Counted from the stretch's first letter, positions 36,113-44,750 are shown. The stretch: DNA of 64,000 bases from Gemmata sp051859125 (GCF_051859125.1 NZ_JBHYGG010000269.1:37646-101645); one strand, 5' to 3'. Numbers and translations are program-made. Notes: generated by a model from the sequence alone, not told the origin.

Positions 36113-36436
36113 TCAGCGGCACCACGCACGCTGCGCATGTGGGTCGCTGTCGTCGCAGTGCCGGACCAGCTCACACAGCCGCTCCACGTCGCACATGTCA
36201 TCGCGGAGCCGGTCGAGGTTGCGAAAGCCCCCGGCCTGCACGCCCAGCATCACACTGCGGAGCCGCAACAAGGCACACTGCAGCGCGCCTGCCCGCGGGT
36301 CGTCGAACAGGTCGGTGCCGGGGGCGTCGCTGACGACGGCCGCCCCCATCAACGGCCGGTCGGGGTACAAGGTGCAAATGATGTCGGCCTGCCGGAGGAG
36401 CTGCCGCCCGGATGCCATCAGATCGGACCGATTCAT
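36113..36436 (-). CDS. Hypothetical protein
   Basis: A 107-residue frame from ATG 36436 (MNRSDLMASGRQLLRQADII). It has balanced amino-acid use with charged and hydrophobic residues in helical periods (GALQCALLRLRSVMLGVQ, then NLDRLRDDMCDVERLCELVR), unlike the Arg/Pro/Ala-rich shadow frames around it. The ribosome-binding site is weak. It has several Cys residues but no metal motif. I do not recognise a family. Confidence 0.4.
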   Translation of the reverse strand: MNRSDLMASGRQLLRQADIICTLYPDRPLMGAAVVSDAPGTDLFDDPRAGALQCALLRLRSVMLGVQAGGFRNLDRLRDDMCDVERLCELVRHCDDSDPHAQRAWCR

Positions 36437-36720
36437 GATCGCACCAGTATCGGAGACGTGAGGGTGAAATGCGAACGGCAGCGTCAGGGTTGTGCGAAAT
36501 GCGTGCCCTCAACTGTCGAAATTATCTCCCGAGTCGGGTTATGCACGAGTGCCGAATCCGACTCGTTCACCTTCCCCCGAGCTTGACGTAGTTCGCTTCC
36601 GCCGCGGACTGCCCGTCGGCCCGCATCCAGCGCCTTCTCCTTTCGTGCTTTGGTCAGGTGTTGCCAGTGGTAACACCTACAGGTGAATGTCCTTGTTGGC
36701 CGGCTTGACCGACACCCCGG

Positions 36721-37011
36721 CCGCATCAGATTACCCTCCACTACGCGAGGAGCGGGGAGGACATCAACCGTCAGCTGGCCGCAGACGCCCGCATCAGTGT
36801 TTCGGTGATGATGTCGAGCTACGTCCGCGAGACGGACGAGCAATTGCGTCAGTTGAGCAACCGGACGTACCGGTGGAGCGTGGCGAACCTCCCCACCGAA
36901 CTGGCGAACCCCACGGGGCACGCGGGCGATCCGAGTGGGAACCTGGAAGAACCGCTGAAGGCGGCCGTCGAGAGGAAGGACCGGCCGCTCGTGGCGGTAC
37001 TCACACAGTGA
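36721..37011 (+). pseudogene. C-terminal remnant of an integrase-like recombinase
   Basis: The plus-strand frame HYARSGEDINRQLAADARIS, VSVMMSSYVRETDEQLRQLS, NRTYRWSVANLPTELANPTG resembles the C-terminal end of site-specific integrases in Gemmata-type genomes, in which a short tail follows the catalytic Tyr region. It ends at TGA 37011, 142 bases from the 3' end of the tRNA-Arg gene, the usual place of an integrase beside its attachment site. The catalytic core is missing and no start codon precedes it. The family assignment is from memory of similar tails and should be taken as probable only. Confidence 0.45.
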
Positions 37012-37152
37012 CTGTCGGGCGGGACGTCGGGGGTTCTCTGCGGGTGAGGTCTCGTGAAATCTTGTGAACGGGCTGGTTCGTCGCGAAAGTGGCGTTTACA
37101 AACCACGGCTGCGAAACGAAGCAACCCCTGGCGAAATCAGGGGTTGCTTGAG

Positions 37153-37226
37153 TATGCCCGACAGGAGTTGAACCTGTAACCTTCGGCTCCGGAGGCCGAC
37201 GCTCTATCCAGTTGAGCTACGGGCAC
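37153..37226 (-). tRNA. tRNA-Arg (anticodon CCG)
   Basis: The minus strand folds into a normal cloverleaf: acceptor GTGCCCG paired with CGGGCAT, D stem GCTC/GAGC, anticodon stem TCGGC/GCCGA with loop CTCCGGA (anticodon CCG, reading CGG codons), variable loop AGGTT and T arm ACAGG-TTCAACT-CCTGT. The 3' CCA is not encoded. A displaced copy of its 3' half is found 24 kb away at 12766-12832, suggesting that this gene served as an integration target. Confidence 0.95.
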
Positions 37227-37660
37227 TTGCACCCTCAGGATCGGCAGGTCGGAGGTTGCCCGTTTACCCGATACCTGATGGTAAAGAGAATTCTACTCAC
37301 TCGCGACGCGATTACAACCCTCGCCCAACGAGAACTCGCCCGGCCATCAACCCGGCGGTTCCCGGCCGGAGCGGCGGGGTGCCCAGAGCAGTGTCGTCAG
37401 GTGCCGGTTCCTCGCCTGGCGTGAACGGCGTGACCCCCTCTCCGCAGTACTCCGGCCGACCCCGACGCGTGTACCCAGGCGGGTCCGCTGGCCCGCACTC
37501 CTCGGAACGGCCGCACGCGCCGCACCCGCCGCACCTCTTCGTCCGGTCCCGCCGGTTGTGCGGCCGAGGGGGCGACCCGGCCGCGCGCGGGCTCGTTGTT
37601 CGGCTGCGGTCCCGGCTGTCACACGGTCGATGTCATGCTGATCGCACCGCGGAGGACATC
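37227..37660. other. Gap between the tRNA gene and the next gene
   Basis: About 430 bases. The first 110 bases after the tRNA are richer in A and T (for example TACCTGATGGTAAAGAGAAT), which fits a tRNA promoter region reading leftward. I see no gene. A GGAGGA ribosome site for the following gene is at 37651-37656. Confidence 0.4.
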
Positions 37661-38338
37661 ATGAACGGGGTGTTGCTGGTCATCGCGGTCGCATGCGCGA
37701 CCGTCCCCGACGCCGCGGCGGCGGACGACGCCTACTACCTCACGTTGTTCACCGCCGAGGCGACCCCGTACCGGCCCGAGAAGACCCACACGTTCCTCGC
37801 GATCACCAAGGTCCCCGGGGACGGGGGAGCGGTCGAGAACCGCGAGATGAGCTGGTTGCCCGCGACCCTCAAGGTCCGCGGGGTGGCGCTGCGGCCCGAA
37901 ACGGGGGTGAACCTCTCCGTGGCCGAGACGCTCAAGGTGTGCCGCCGCGAAAACATGCGGGTGTCGGTCTGGGGGCCGTTCCAGATCAAGGCGGAGCTGT
38001 ACTGCCGGTTGAGCAACCAGATCGACCGGCTCGGCGAGGGGAAGATCAAGTACAAGGGGACCGACAACCTGTACCCGTCGCCGGTGGCGATGAACTGCTA
38101 CCACGCCATCTGGAACGTGTCGCACCCGATGCGGAAGTTCGTCGGGCCGTTCACCAGCGGCGACACGACCGGCGGCAAAACTGTCCACCTGTTCCGCGAG
38201 TGGATCATCTGCCCCAAGACCACCCACGACGATATCCTGAAGGTCGTCGGGGTGGACCAGGAGCCGCTCGTCCGCCGGAGCCACGACTACTGGCCGACCC
38301 ACGCCGCCGCGCTCCGCTCGTTCCTCGGTCGGTACTGA
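37661..38338 (+). CDS. Exported protein of unknown function
   Basis: 225 residues from ATG 37661, with GGAGGA 4 bases upstream. A signal peptide (MNGVLLVIAVACATVPDAAA) is followed by a compact domain. Conserved-looking features are YLTLFTAEATPYRPEKTHTF, VAETLKVCRRENMRVSVWGP and the closing DYWPTHAAALRSFLGRY. It contains four Cys residues in the mature part, so one or two disulphides are possible. The start AxSEATPYRPEKTHTFATF-type pattern is seen in secreted planctomycete proteins of unknown role. It converges on an SDR gene only 4 bases away. Confidence 0.75.
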   Translation: MNGVLLVIAVACATVPDAAAADDAYYLTLFTAEATPYRPEKTHTFLAITKVPGDGGAVENREMSWLPATLKVRGVALRPETGVNLSVAETLKVCRRENMRVSVWGPFQIKAELYCRLSNQIDRLGEGKIKYKGTDNLYPSPVAMNCYHAIWNVSHPMRKFVGPFTSGDTTGGKTVHLFREWIICPKTTHDDILKVVGVDQEPLVRRSHDYWPTHAAALRSFLGRY

Positions 38339-38342
38339 CCGC

Positions 38343-39146
38343 TCACCCCTTCGCGTAGGCCCGTTTCACCTTGCGGGCGATGAGCCAGTTGGTGAGCCGC
38401 GGGAAGAACGTGTTGAACCGTAGGAGCCGCCGGGCCTCGCCCCCGAACACCACCTCGCGGCGGTTCCGCTCGACGGCCGCGACGACCCCCGCGGCCAGCT
38501 CGTCCGGCTTCATCCCCTCATGGAACCGGATCTCGACGCGGCCGTCGGTGCGGAGCAGGTGGTCGCCGAACCCGCTGTTCGTGAGCCCCGGCACGAGCGT
38601 GACGACGTCCACCCCGAACCGCGTGAACTCGCCGCGCCACGCCTCGGACATCCCGACGAGCGCGAACTTGCTCGCGGAGTACTCGGGCCACGCCGGCATG
38701 CCCTTCCGCCCGCACATCGACGTGAGGTTCACGACGGCCGGGTGGCGGCCGTTGGTCAGGTGCGGCATGGCGACCCGCGTCAGTTCCACGGGGGCGAAGA
38801 AGTTCACCTCCATTACCTGTCGCATGATCTCCGGTGTGGAGGTGGCGAAGTGCCCGTGGCTACCGATGCCGGCGTTGTTCACCAGCAGGTCGAGCCCGCC
38901 GAACGTCTCGACGGTGCGGTCCACCAGTCGCTGCCGGTCCTCGGGCTTCGTCACGTCGGTCGGCACGACCAGTACGTCCCCGCCGGCGGCGCGGAGGTCG
39001 GCCGCAAGTGTGTTGAGGGCGTCGGCGTTCCGTGCGGCGAGTGCGACCCGCGCCCCGGCCTTCATCAGCGCGGCGGCGATCGCGCGGCCGATGCCGCCGC
39101 TCGCGCCCGTGAGGATCGCCCGCTTGCCCGCCAGTTCCCGCCGCAT
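38343..39146 (-). CDS. Short-chain dehydrogenase/reductase (SDR)
   Basis: 267 residues. It is a classical SDR with the cofactor motif TGASGGIGRA (residues 13-22), NNAGIG, the catalytic Ser in NLTSMCGRKG and the Tyr-x-x-x-Lys pair in YSASKFALVG. The Arg/Asn residues after the second strand (LAARNADAL) favour NADP. The C-terminal extension (RLLRFNTFFPRLTNWLIARK VKRAY) is like the DltE/YqjQ-type SDRs with a membrane-associating tail. Substrate unknown. It is divergent from hisF, with which it shares a 101-base promoter gap. Confidence 0.92.
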   Translation of the reverse strand: MRRELAGKRAILTGASGGIGRAIAAALMKAGARVALAARNADALNTLAADLRAAGGDVLVVPTDVTKPEDRQRLVDRTVETFGGLDLLVNNAGIGSHGHFATSTPEIMRQVMEVNFFAPVELTRVAMPHLTNGRHPAVVNLTSMCGRKGMPAWPEYSASKFALVGMSEAWRGEFTRFGVDVVTLVPGLTNSGFGDHLLRTDGRVEIRFHEGMKPDELAAGVVAAVERNRREVVFGGEARRLLRFNTFFPRLTNWLIARKVKRAYAKG

Positions 39147-39247
39147 GGTGCCCCCTCCGCTCGCGGACCCGGACGGTTGACCCCGCCCGCAACCCCCGCT
39201 ACGATCAAGCTCTTGAGCCCATCACCCCGACGGACGCCCCGACCCAC

Positions 39248-40012
39248 ATGCTGAACAAGCGGATCATTCCCTGCCTCGACGTGGACCGGGGCCGGGTGGT
39301 GAAGGGCACGAACTTCGTCGGGCTCCGGGATGCCGGCGACCCGGTGGAAGTTGCCCGCCGGTACGACGAGCAGGGGGCCGACGAACTCGTGTTCCTGGAC
39401 ATCTCGGCGAGCCACGAGGGGCGGGCCATCCTGCTCGACATGGTCCGCAAGGTCGCCGAGCAGATCTTCATGCCGTTCACCGTCGGCGGCGGCATCCGCA
39501 CGCTCGACGACGCCACCCAGCTTATCCAGGCCGGGGCCGAAAAAGTCAGCCTAAACTCCGCGGCCGTCAACACGCCCGAACTGATCGCCGAAGTTTCCCG
39601 CAAATTCGGCACCTGCGCCACCGTCGTCAACATCGACCCGAAGCGGGTCCGGCGCGACGGCCGCGAGGTGTGGGAGGTGTTCATCAACGGCGGGCGGAAG
39701 CCGACGGGCCTCGAAGCGGTCGCGTGGGCCCGGCGGGTCGAGGAGCTGGGGGCCGGCGAGATCGTCCTCACGTCGATGGACGCCGACGGCACCAAGAACG
39801 GGTACGACCTGCCGGTCCTGGAGGCGGTGACCCGGGCCGTGAACATCCCGGTCGTCGCGAGCGGCGGGGCCGGGCACCCGGAGCACCTGCGGCTCGCCTT
39901 CGAGGCCGGGGCCGACGCGGCCCTGGCCGCCAGCATCTTCCACTACAACGAGTTCTCGATCCCCGAAACCAAGGCGTACCTCGCCGCCCGCGGGGTCGCG
40001 GTCCGGTTGTAG
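39248..40012 (+). CDS. hisF: Imidazole glycerol phosphate synthase, cyclase subunit
   Basis: 254 residues, full length. HisF is the (beta/alpha)8 cyclase that, using ammonia from HisH, converts PRFAR to imidazole glycerol phosphate and AICAR in histidine synthesis. Visible motifs include RIIPCLDVDRGRVVKG with catalytic Asp11, the first phosphate site VGGGIRTLDD, VVNIDPKR with the second catalytic Asp, TSMDADGTKNGYD and the second phosphate site VVASGGAGHPEHL. hisH or other his genes are not adjacent, so the pathway is dispersed in this genome. A strong inverted repeat follows 6 bases after the stop. Confidence 0.98.
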   Translation: MLNKRIIPCLDVDRGRVVKGTNFVGLRDAGDPVEVARRYDEQGADELVFLDISASHEGRAILLDMVRKVAEQIFMPFTVGGGIRTLDDATQLIQAGAEKVSLNSAAVNTPELIAEVSRKFGTCATVVNIDPKRVRRDGREVWEVFINGGRKPTGLEAVAWARRVEELGAGEIVLTSMDADGTKNGYDLPVLEAVTRAVNIPVVASGGAGHPEHLRLAFEAGADAALAASIFHYNEFSIPETKAYLAARGVAVRL

Positions 40013-40018
40013 TCTCTC

Positions 40019-40084
40019 GAGCCACGGGGTTCACCCCCGTGGTCAATGGAGTACACGGACCACGGGGGGTGAACCCCGTGGCTC
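40019..40084. repeat. Long GC palindrome after hisF
   Basis: Arms at 40019-40044 (GAGCCACGGGGTTCACCCCC plus GTGGTC) and 40058-40084 pair over 26 bases with one bulged G and a 13-base loop. Each arm is itself partly self-complementary. It may terminate hisF transcription. The motif 'CCACGGGGTTCACCCCCGTGG' recurs in Gemmata-type genomes as a dispersed element, which is recollection and not tested here. Confidence 0.75.
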
Positions 40085-40118
40085 AACAAGTCATCGTCGC
40101 ACCACGGGAGCCCCCAGC

Positions 40119-41288
40119 ATGTCGTCCCCGCCGCCCACACCGAACGCCCTGAACTCGTCCGAGCCGGGGCTGAAGGTCGCCGCGCCCGTGCCCGGCGAGC
40201 CGCAGATCAACCAGCTCTTCCGCACGGTCATGCTCCACAAGGGGTCCGACCTGCACCTCAAGGCCGGGCTCCCCGGCATGATGCGGCTCCGCGGCGTCAT
40301 CCAGAAGATGAACACCCCGGTGCTGACGCAGGAGACGCTCGAGAAGCTCGTCCTGCCGATCATGAAGGAGAAGGACAAGAAGGTGCTGGAGGAGACCGGC
40401 GGGGCCGACTACGCGCACGTCATCGGCAACGACGAGGCCCGGTACCGCGTCAACCTGTTCAAGCAGCGCGGCAAGTTCGCGATGGTCGCCCGGCTCGTGA
40501 ACCAGACCATCCCGTCGTTCGAGAAGCTCGGGCTGCCGGCGACCATCGAGAAGCTGTGCCACTACGAGCAGGGGATGGTGCTCCTCGCCGGGGTGACCGG
40601 GTCGGGCAAGTCGACCACGATCGCGTCGATGATCGACTACATGAACTCGACCGAGGCGCTGCACATCCTCACCCTGGAGGACCCGATCGAGTTCATGTTC
40701 ACCGACAAGATGTCGATCGTGAACCAGCGGGAGATCTTCCTCGACGTGTGCGACTGGAAGACCGGGCTGAAGCACGCGGTCCGCGAGGACCCGGACGTGA
40801 TCCTGGTCGGCGAGATGCGGGACTCCGAGACGTTCGAGTCGGCCGTCCACGCGGCCGAGACCGGGCACGTCGTGCTCGGGACGATCCACGCCTCGAACGC
40901 CTTCAGCACCATCGACCGCATCCTCGGGCTGTTCCCGCCGAGCCAGCACGGGGCCGTGCGGCAGAGCATGGTGTTCAACCTGCGGGCCGTGGTGGCCCAG
41001 AAGCTGCTCCCGAGCTGCCGGCCGGGCGTGTCGCGGGTGCCGTCGAACGAGATCATGATCGTGAACCCGACGATCCGCGACCTGATCCTGAAGCACAAGG
41101 ACGAGAAGCTCCTGGACGCGATCCGGGCGTTCTACAACGAGGGCATGATGGACTTCAACGAGAACATCCGCATCCTGTGCGAGCGCGGCGACATCGACCG
41201 CGCGACCGCACTGGAGTTCTCGCCCAACCCCGAGCAGCTCAAGATGGCCCTCAAGGGCATCAAGGTCGCCGCGTCGGGCCTCGTGTGA
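40119..41288 (+). CDS. pilT: Type IV pilus retraction ATPase (PilT/PilU family)
   Basis: 389 residues. After an N-terminal proline-rich extension (about 40 residues) comes the PilT N domain (GSDLHLKAGLPGMMRLRG). The ATPase core has Walker A GVTGSGKSTT, the Asp box TLEDPIEFMF, Walker B DVILVGEMRD and the His box HVVLGTIHASNA. PilT hexamers pull type IV pili back and power twitching or DNA uptake. The sequence MRDSETFESAVHAAETGHVV is diagnostic of the PilT/PilU group rather than of assembly ATPases (PilB). No other pilus genes are adjacent. PilU is an alternative that I cannot exclude. Confidence 0.93.
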   Translation: MSSPPPTPNALNSSEPGLKVAAPVPGEPQINQLFRTVMLHKGSDLHLKAGLPGMMRLRGVIQKMNTPVLTQETLEKLVLPIMKEKDKKVLEETGGADYAHVIGNDEARYRVNLFKQRGKFAMVARLVNQTIPSFEKLGLPATIEKLCHYEQGMVLLAGVTGSGKSTTIASMIDYMNSTEALHILTLEDPIEFMFTDKMSIVNQREIFLDVCDWKTGLKHAVREDPDVILVGEMRDSETFESAVHAAETGHVVLGTIHASNAFSTIDRILGLFPPSQHGAVRQSMVFNLRAVVAQKLLPSCRPGVSRVPSNEIMIVNPTIRDLILKHKDEKLLDAIRAFYNEGMMDFNENIRILCERGDIDRATALEFSPNPEQLKMALKGIKVAASGLV

Positions 41289-41373
41289 GGATCCGCCTCC
41301 CGCGGTCGCGCCGTTCGCGGTCGCGCCCGTTGAGGTGGGGCGCGAGATCGGTTGCGGGGAGTTGGGGGAGGGG

Positions 41374-41465
41374 TCTTCGCGAACGACGCCGAGGGCCTCG
41401 CAAAGACGCCCAACTCCTCGCGAACGAGGCGAACTCTTCGCGAACGACGCCGAGGGCCTCGCAAA
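41374..41465. repeat. Pair of 31-bp direct repeats in an intergenic gap
   Basis: Positions 41374-41404 and 41435-41465 are identical (starting TCTTCGCGAACGACGCCGAG), 61 bases apart. A partial, mutated unit (CTCGCGAACGAGGCGAA) lies between them. This is the 326-base gap between pilT and the ATP-grasp gene, which has no coding content. Confidence 0.75.
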
Positions 41466-41614
41466 CGAGCCCAACTCGCCGCAGCAGTCGTTCACGTCAA
41501 ACCAGAATCCGGACCTCAACTCGTGTGATCGACCGACGGGTACACCCGACACGAACGCGGGAAAGGCACGCCGCCCCTGGAGCGATACGTGAATCGCCGT
41601 TGAGGTCCTCTCGG

Positions 41615-42427
41615 TTACGGCGGTGGGGTTCGCATCGCGGCGCCGACCCCGTCGGTTACACTCCGGCCGACGAGTTCGAGCCACCGGTCCTCGAGCATGT
41701 TCGCATAGGGCACGGGGCGCAGGCCCATGTGCCCGAGCGAGTAGGCGTCGTTCACCTCGACCAGCACCGTGCGCCCGTCGGTCGTGACGCCGAAGTCGAT
41801 CCCGTACGCGGCCGGGGCACCGGGCCGGTACGCGCCGACGGCCGCCCGCACGGTTTCGCAGTCCGGAGCGGTAAACGGGTCGCCGTTGTAGTGCCCGACG
41901 CCGATGACCTCGTTCCGCCGCACGAAGTACCGCCACTCGGAAACGAACGACACCACGTCGGACGCCCACACCGCCAACTCGTCCGGGTGGTGGGCCGTCG
42001 GGATCAGGTCGCGGAACGCGGACCACACCGCACCGTCGAACGCCTTTTGGACCTCACGCGGTTTCACGAACACCGGCTCCGCGGTGTCGCCCGTGAAGCG
42101 ACTGCGGACGTCCCCGAGGGTCGTCGGCCACACGCGCCGGCCGAGGTACGGGTGCAAGAGCGCCGGGAAGTCGATCGTCTCGGGCGCGGCCCCGAGGCGG
42201 CGGAGCGCGTGCAGCACCGTCGCGACGCCGCCGACGACCAGGGTCGTCGGCGCGACCTCGACGCGGCCGTCGCGGAGGTCCGGCCACTCGAAGAACGAGA
42301 TCGGGTACGCCTTGCGGTCGAACCCGCACCACGCGACCCACCCGTTGACGGTCGGGAACTCGCCGTTCTTCTTCTGGATCAGCACCCGATCAATCACGGT
42401 CGGACCCTCGCTGGTGTGCCCGGTCAC
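41615..42427 (-). CDS. ATP-grasp domain protein (R2K/DUF4343-like)
   Basis: 270 residues. The C-terminal half shows an ATP-grasp pattern: PVFVKPREVQKAFDGAVW with the nucleotide-binding Lys, SEWRYFVRRNEVIGVGHYNG, and AYGIDFGVTTDGRTVLVEVN with the acidic Mg-binding residues, then DAYSLGHMGL. The short N-terminal domain and the overall pattern match the R2K clade of ATP-grasp enzymes (DUF4343), which are thought to add amino acids or peptides to other molecules in conflict or nucleotide-related systems. No partner gene is adjacent. The substrate is unknown. Confidence 0.75.
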   Translation of the reverse strand: MTGHTSEGPTVIDRVLIQKKNGEFPTVNGWVAWCGFDRKAYPISFFEWPDLRDGRVEVAPTTLVVGGVATVLHALRRLGAAPETIDFPALLHPYLGRRVWPTTLGDVRSRFTGDTAEPVFVKPREVQKAFDGAVWSAFRDLIPTAHHPDELAVWASDVVSFVSEWRYFVRRNEVIGVGHYNGDPFTAPDCETVRAAVGAYRPGAPAAYGIDFGVTTDGRTVLVEVNDAYSLGHMGLRPVPYANMLEDRWLELVGRSVTDGVGAAMRTPPP

Positions 42428-42588
42428 CGCAGGGAGGCGGGAACGGGACGGTGGGTTCGCACGGGGGGCGGTCCGGACCGCACGCTGATCGGAACCGGGC
42501 GCGTCGTCCCACTCATCAAACTTTCACGCGCGGCGGGCTACAACTCCCGTAGCTGATTCTCACACTTCTCACCCAACCCCGTGCTGCC

Positions 42589-44466
42589 ATGACGTACACC
42601 CGCTGGATCGCGGCGGCGTTCTTCCTCACGGCCCTCGGTCTCGCGGCCGCGGACGTGGTCGGCGCGCCCGCCGTCGCCCCGCCCCCGCGGCTGATCGGTG
42701 ACCTCCGGGGGTACCGGACCGCCGCCGAAGCGGTCGCCGCCGACCCCAAGTTGTTCAAGTCGGCCGTGTCCACCTCCCAGGGCGGGGCCGGGTACCTCGG
42801 CGTTCTGGTCGAGGACCGGAACGGGAAGCCGGTGGTCGAGGCCGTGGAACCCGAGTCCCCCGCCGACGCGGCCGGGTTGTCGGTCGGCGACGTGCTCCTG
42901 AAGCTCGATGCGGCCGGCCACGCCACCGCGGCTTCGGTGCGGGACGCCCTCCGGAGCCGCCTCGCGGGCGACCAACTGAGCGTGACAGTCGAGCGGCAGG
43001 GGAAGCCGGTCACGGTGACCGCGACGCTCCGGCCCACGTCGAAGCCGATGAGCGCGACCGCGGGCCGGGCCGTTCTCGGCATCACACTCGGTCCGAAGCC
43101 GGCCGCCGGCTCCGGGGTGAAGGTCGACGCCGTCACCCCCGGCGGCCCCGCGGACCTGGCCAAGGTGAGGGCCGGCGACGTGCTCCTGAAGGTCGACGGG
43201 AAGGACGCGGACGGGGCCGACGGGTTCCGGGCCGCGGTCGCCGAGAAGCGGCCGGGCGACCGCCTGGAACTGCTCCTGGAGCGGGACGGGAAGCGGGTCG
43301 AGGCGAGCGCCGTGCTGGCCGCCGAGGAGGCCCCGAAGGGCGGCCGGGCCGGCGGTTGGGACGACCGCATCCCGAACGCCTGGCGGAAGCCCACCTACCG
43401 CCTCGCGATCATCGGGGTCGAGTACCCGGACGTGAAGCACAACCCGAAGATCAAGGACGCGGACTGGGAAGAATCGATGTTCAGCCTCGGCCGGTACCAG
43501 GGCAAGTCGGCCACGGGGGAGCCGGTCCACGGCAGCATGAACGACTACTACCGCGAGCTGAGTTCCGGCACGTTCAAGATCGAGGGCGCGTTCGTCGGCT
43601 GGGTCGAGGTGTCGAAGAAGCGTATGGACTACACCACCGGCAGCGGCACCGACACCCGGGAGAAGACGGCCCTGCTGACCGAGGCCATGACGAAGCTGAC
43701 CGAGAAGAACAAGGACGCGCTGAAGGACATGGACGGGGTGTTCTTCATCTACGCCGGGGGCCGGGTGCAGACCACCCGCGGCGGGCTGTACTGGCCGCAC
43801 CGGGCCAGCGTCTCGTTCGGCGGCAAGCGGTGGCCGTACTTCATCGTCCAGGAGGGCGGCCCCCGGATGAACGACATCAGTGTGTTCTGCCACGAGTTCG
43901 GGCACATGCTCGGGCTGCCGGACCTGTACGCGCGGCCCGAACTGCCGGGGTCGGAGGGGGCCGGCGTGTGGTGCGCGATGTCGAACCAGAACGGGGGCGG
44001 CAGGCCGCAGCACTTTTGCGCGTGGAGCAAGGAGCAACTCGGGTGGGTGAAGCCGACGGTGCTCGACCCGCGGGTGAAGCAGAAGCTGATCCTGGCCCCC
44101 ATCGAGGACGACCCGACCCAGTGCTACAAGGTGATGGTGCGGGCCGACGGGTCCGAGTACTTCCTGCTCGAGAACCGGCGGAAGCGGGGGTTCGACGAGG
44201 CGCTCCCGGCCGAGGGGCTGCTGATCTGGCGCGTGGTGAACAACCGGCCGATTCTCGAGGAGTCGCACGGCGTGGACGGGGCGACCGGCCCGCGGGTGTT
44301 CGTGGGATCGGTGCCGTACCCGAGCGCCGCGAACACGTCGTTTACCCCGTACACGGTGCCCAGCAGCAAGAGCCAGCTCGGCGGCGGGCTCCCGGTCCAC
44401 CTCACGAACATCCGACGCCTGCCCAACGGCTGGATCACCTTCCACATCGGCTACGAGTACCAGTGA
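42589..44466 (+). CDS. Secreted M6-family metalloprotease with two PDZ domains
   Basis: 625 residues with a signal peptide (residues 1-23). Two PDZ domains follow: about 62-150 (GYLGVLVEDRNGKPVVEAVE, SPADAAGLSVGDVLLKLD) and 160-250 (VLGITLGPKPAAGSGVKVDA, GPADLAKVRAGDVLLKVD). The M6 catalytic domain begins near 265 with the sequence RLAIIGVEYPDVKHNP. It contains the zinc site HEFGHMLGLPDLY with two His, the catalytic Glu and a downstream Asp, then GAGVWCAMSNQNGGGRPQH. Immune inhibitor A is the best-known M6 protease. PDZ domains placed before an M6 unit are unusual for that family, though typical of planctomycete secreted proteases. A hairpin terminator follows. Confidence 0.9.
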   Translation: MTYTRWIAAAFFLTALGLAAADVVGAPAVAPPPRLIGDLRGYRTAAEAVAADPKLFKSAVSTSQGGAGYLGVLVEDRNGKPVVEAVEPESPADAAGLSVGDVLLKLDAAGHATAASVRDALRSRLAGDQLSVTVERQGKPVTVTATLRPTSKPMSATAGRAVLGITLGPKPAAGSGVKVDAVTPGGPADLAKVRAGDVLLKVDGKDADGADGFRAAVAEKRPGDRLELLLERDGKRVEASAVLAAEEAPKGGRAGGWDDRIPNAWRKPTYRLAIIGVEYPDVKHNPKIKDADWEESMFSLGRYQGKSATGEPVHGSMNDYYRELSSGTFKIEGAFVGWVEVSKKRMDYTTGSGTDTREKTALLTEAMTKLTEKNKDALKDMDGVFFIYAGGRVQTTRGGLYWPHRASVSFGGKRWPYFIVQEGGPRMNDISVFCHEFGHMLGLPDLYARPELPGSEGAGVWCAMSNQNGGGRPQHFCAWSKEQLGWVKPTVLDPRVKQKLILAPIEDDPTQCYKVMVRADGSEYFLLENRRKRGFDEALPAEGLLIWRVVNNRPILEESHGVDGATGPRVFVGSVPYPSAANTSFTPYTVPSSKSQLGGGLPVHLTNIRRLPNGWITFHIGYEYQ

Positions 44467-44480
44467 CCGCCCCGGGTGGC

Positions 44481-44502
44481 GCGGCCCCGTGAACGGGGCC
44501 GC
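44481..44502. terminator. GC hairpin after the M6 protease gene
   Basis: GCGGCCCCG pairs with CGGGGCCGC around a 4-base TGAA loop, 15 bases after the stop codon. No T-run follows. The remaining 250 bases before the next gene hold its leader and no other gene. Confidence 0.65.
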
Positions 44503-44750
44503 GCTGCAACAGGTTCACCTCTCGCGGCCCCCGGACCGGGGCCGACGCAGGGAGACGGGGCGGAGGTGACAAGGGCCGGCGTTCCACTTCTGAACCTGTT
44601 CTTCTCGGGTTCTGGCCCCCGGTGCAACCCGCCCCGCGGTCCGGTTGTACGCCCCCCGCGGCCCGCAAAATCGCCGCACCCCGCCCAATCGCGATTGCCA
44701 CCTCAGAGCGCCCGGAACAAGCTGAGCGGGGTACACCACGAGGAACCGCA

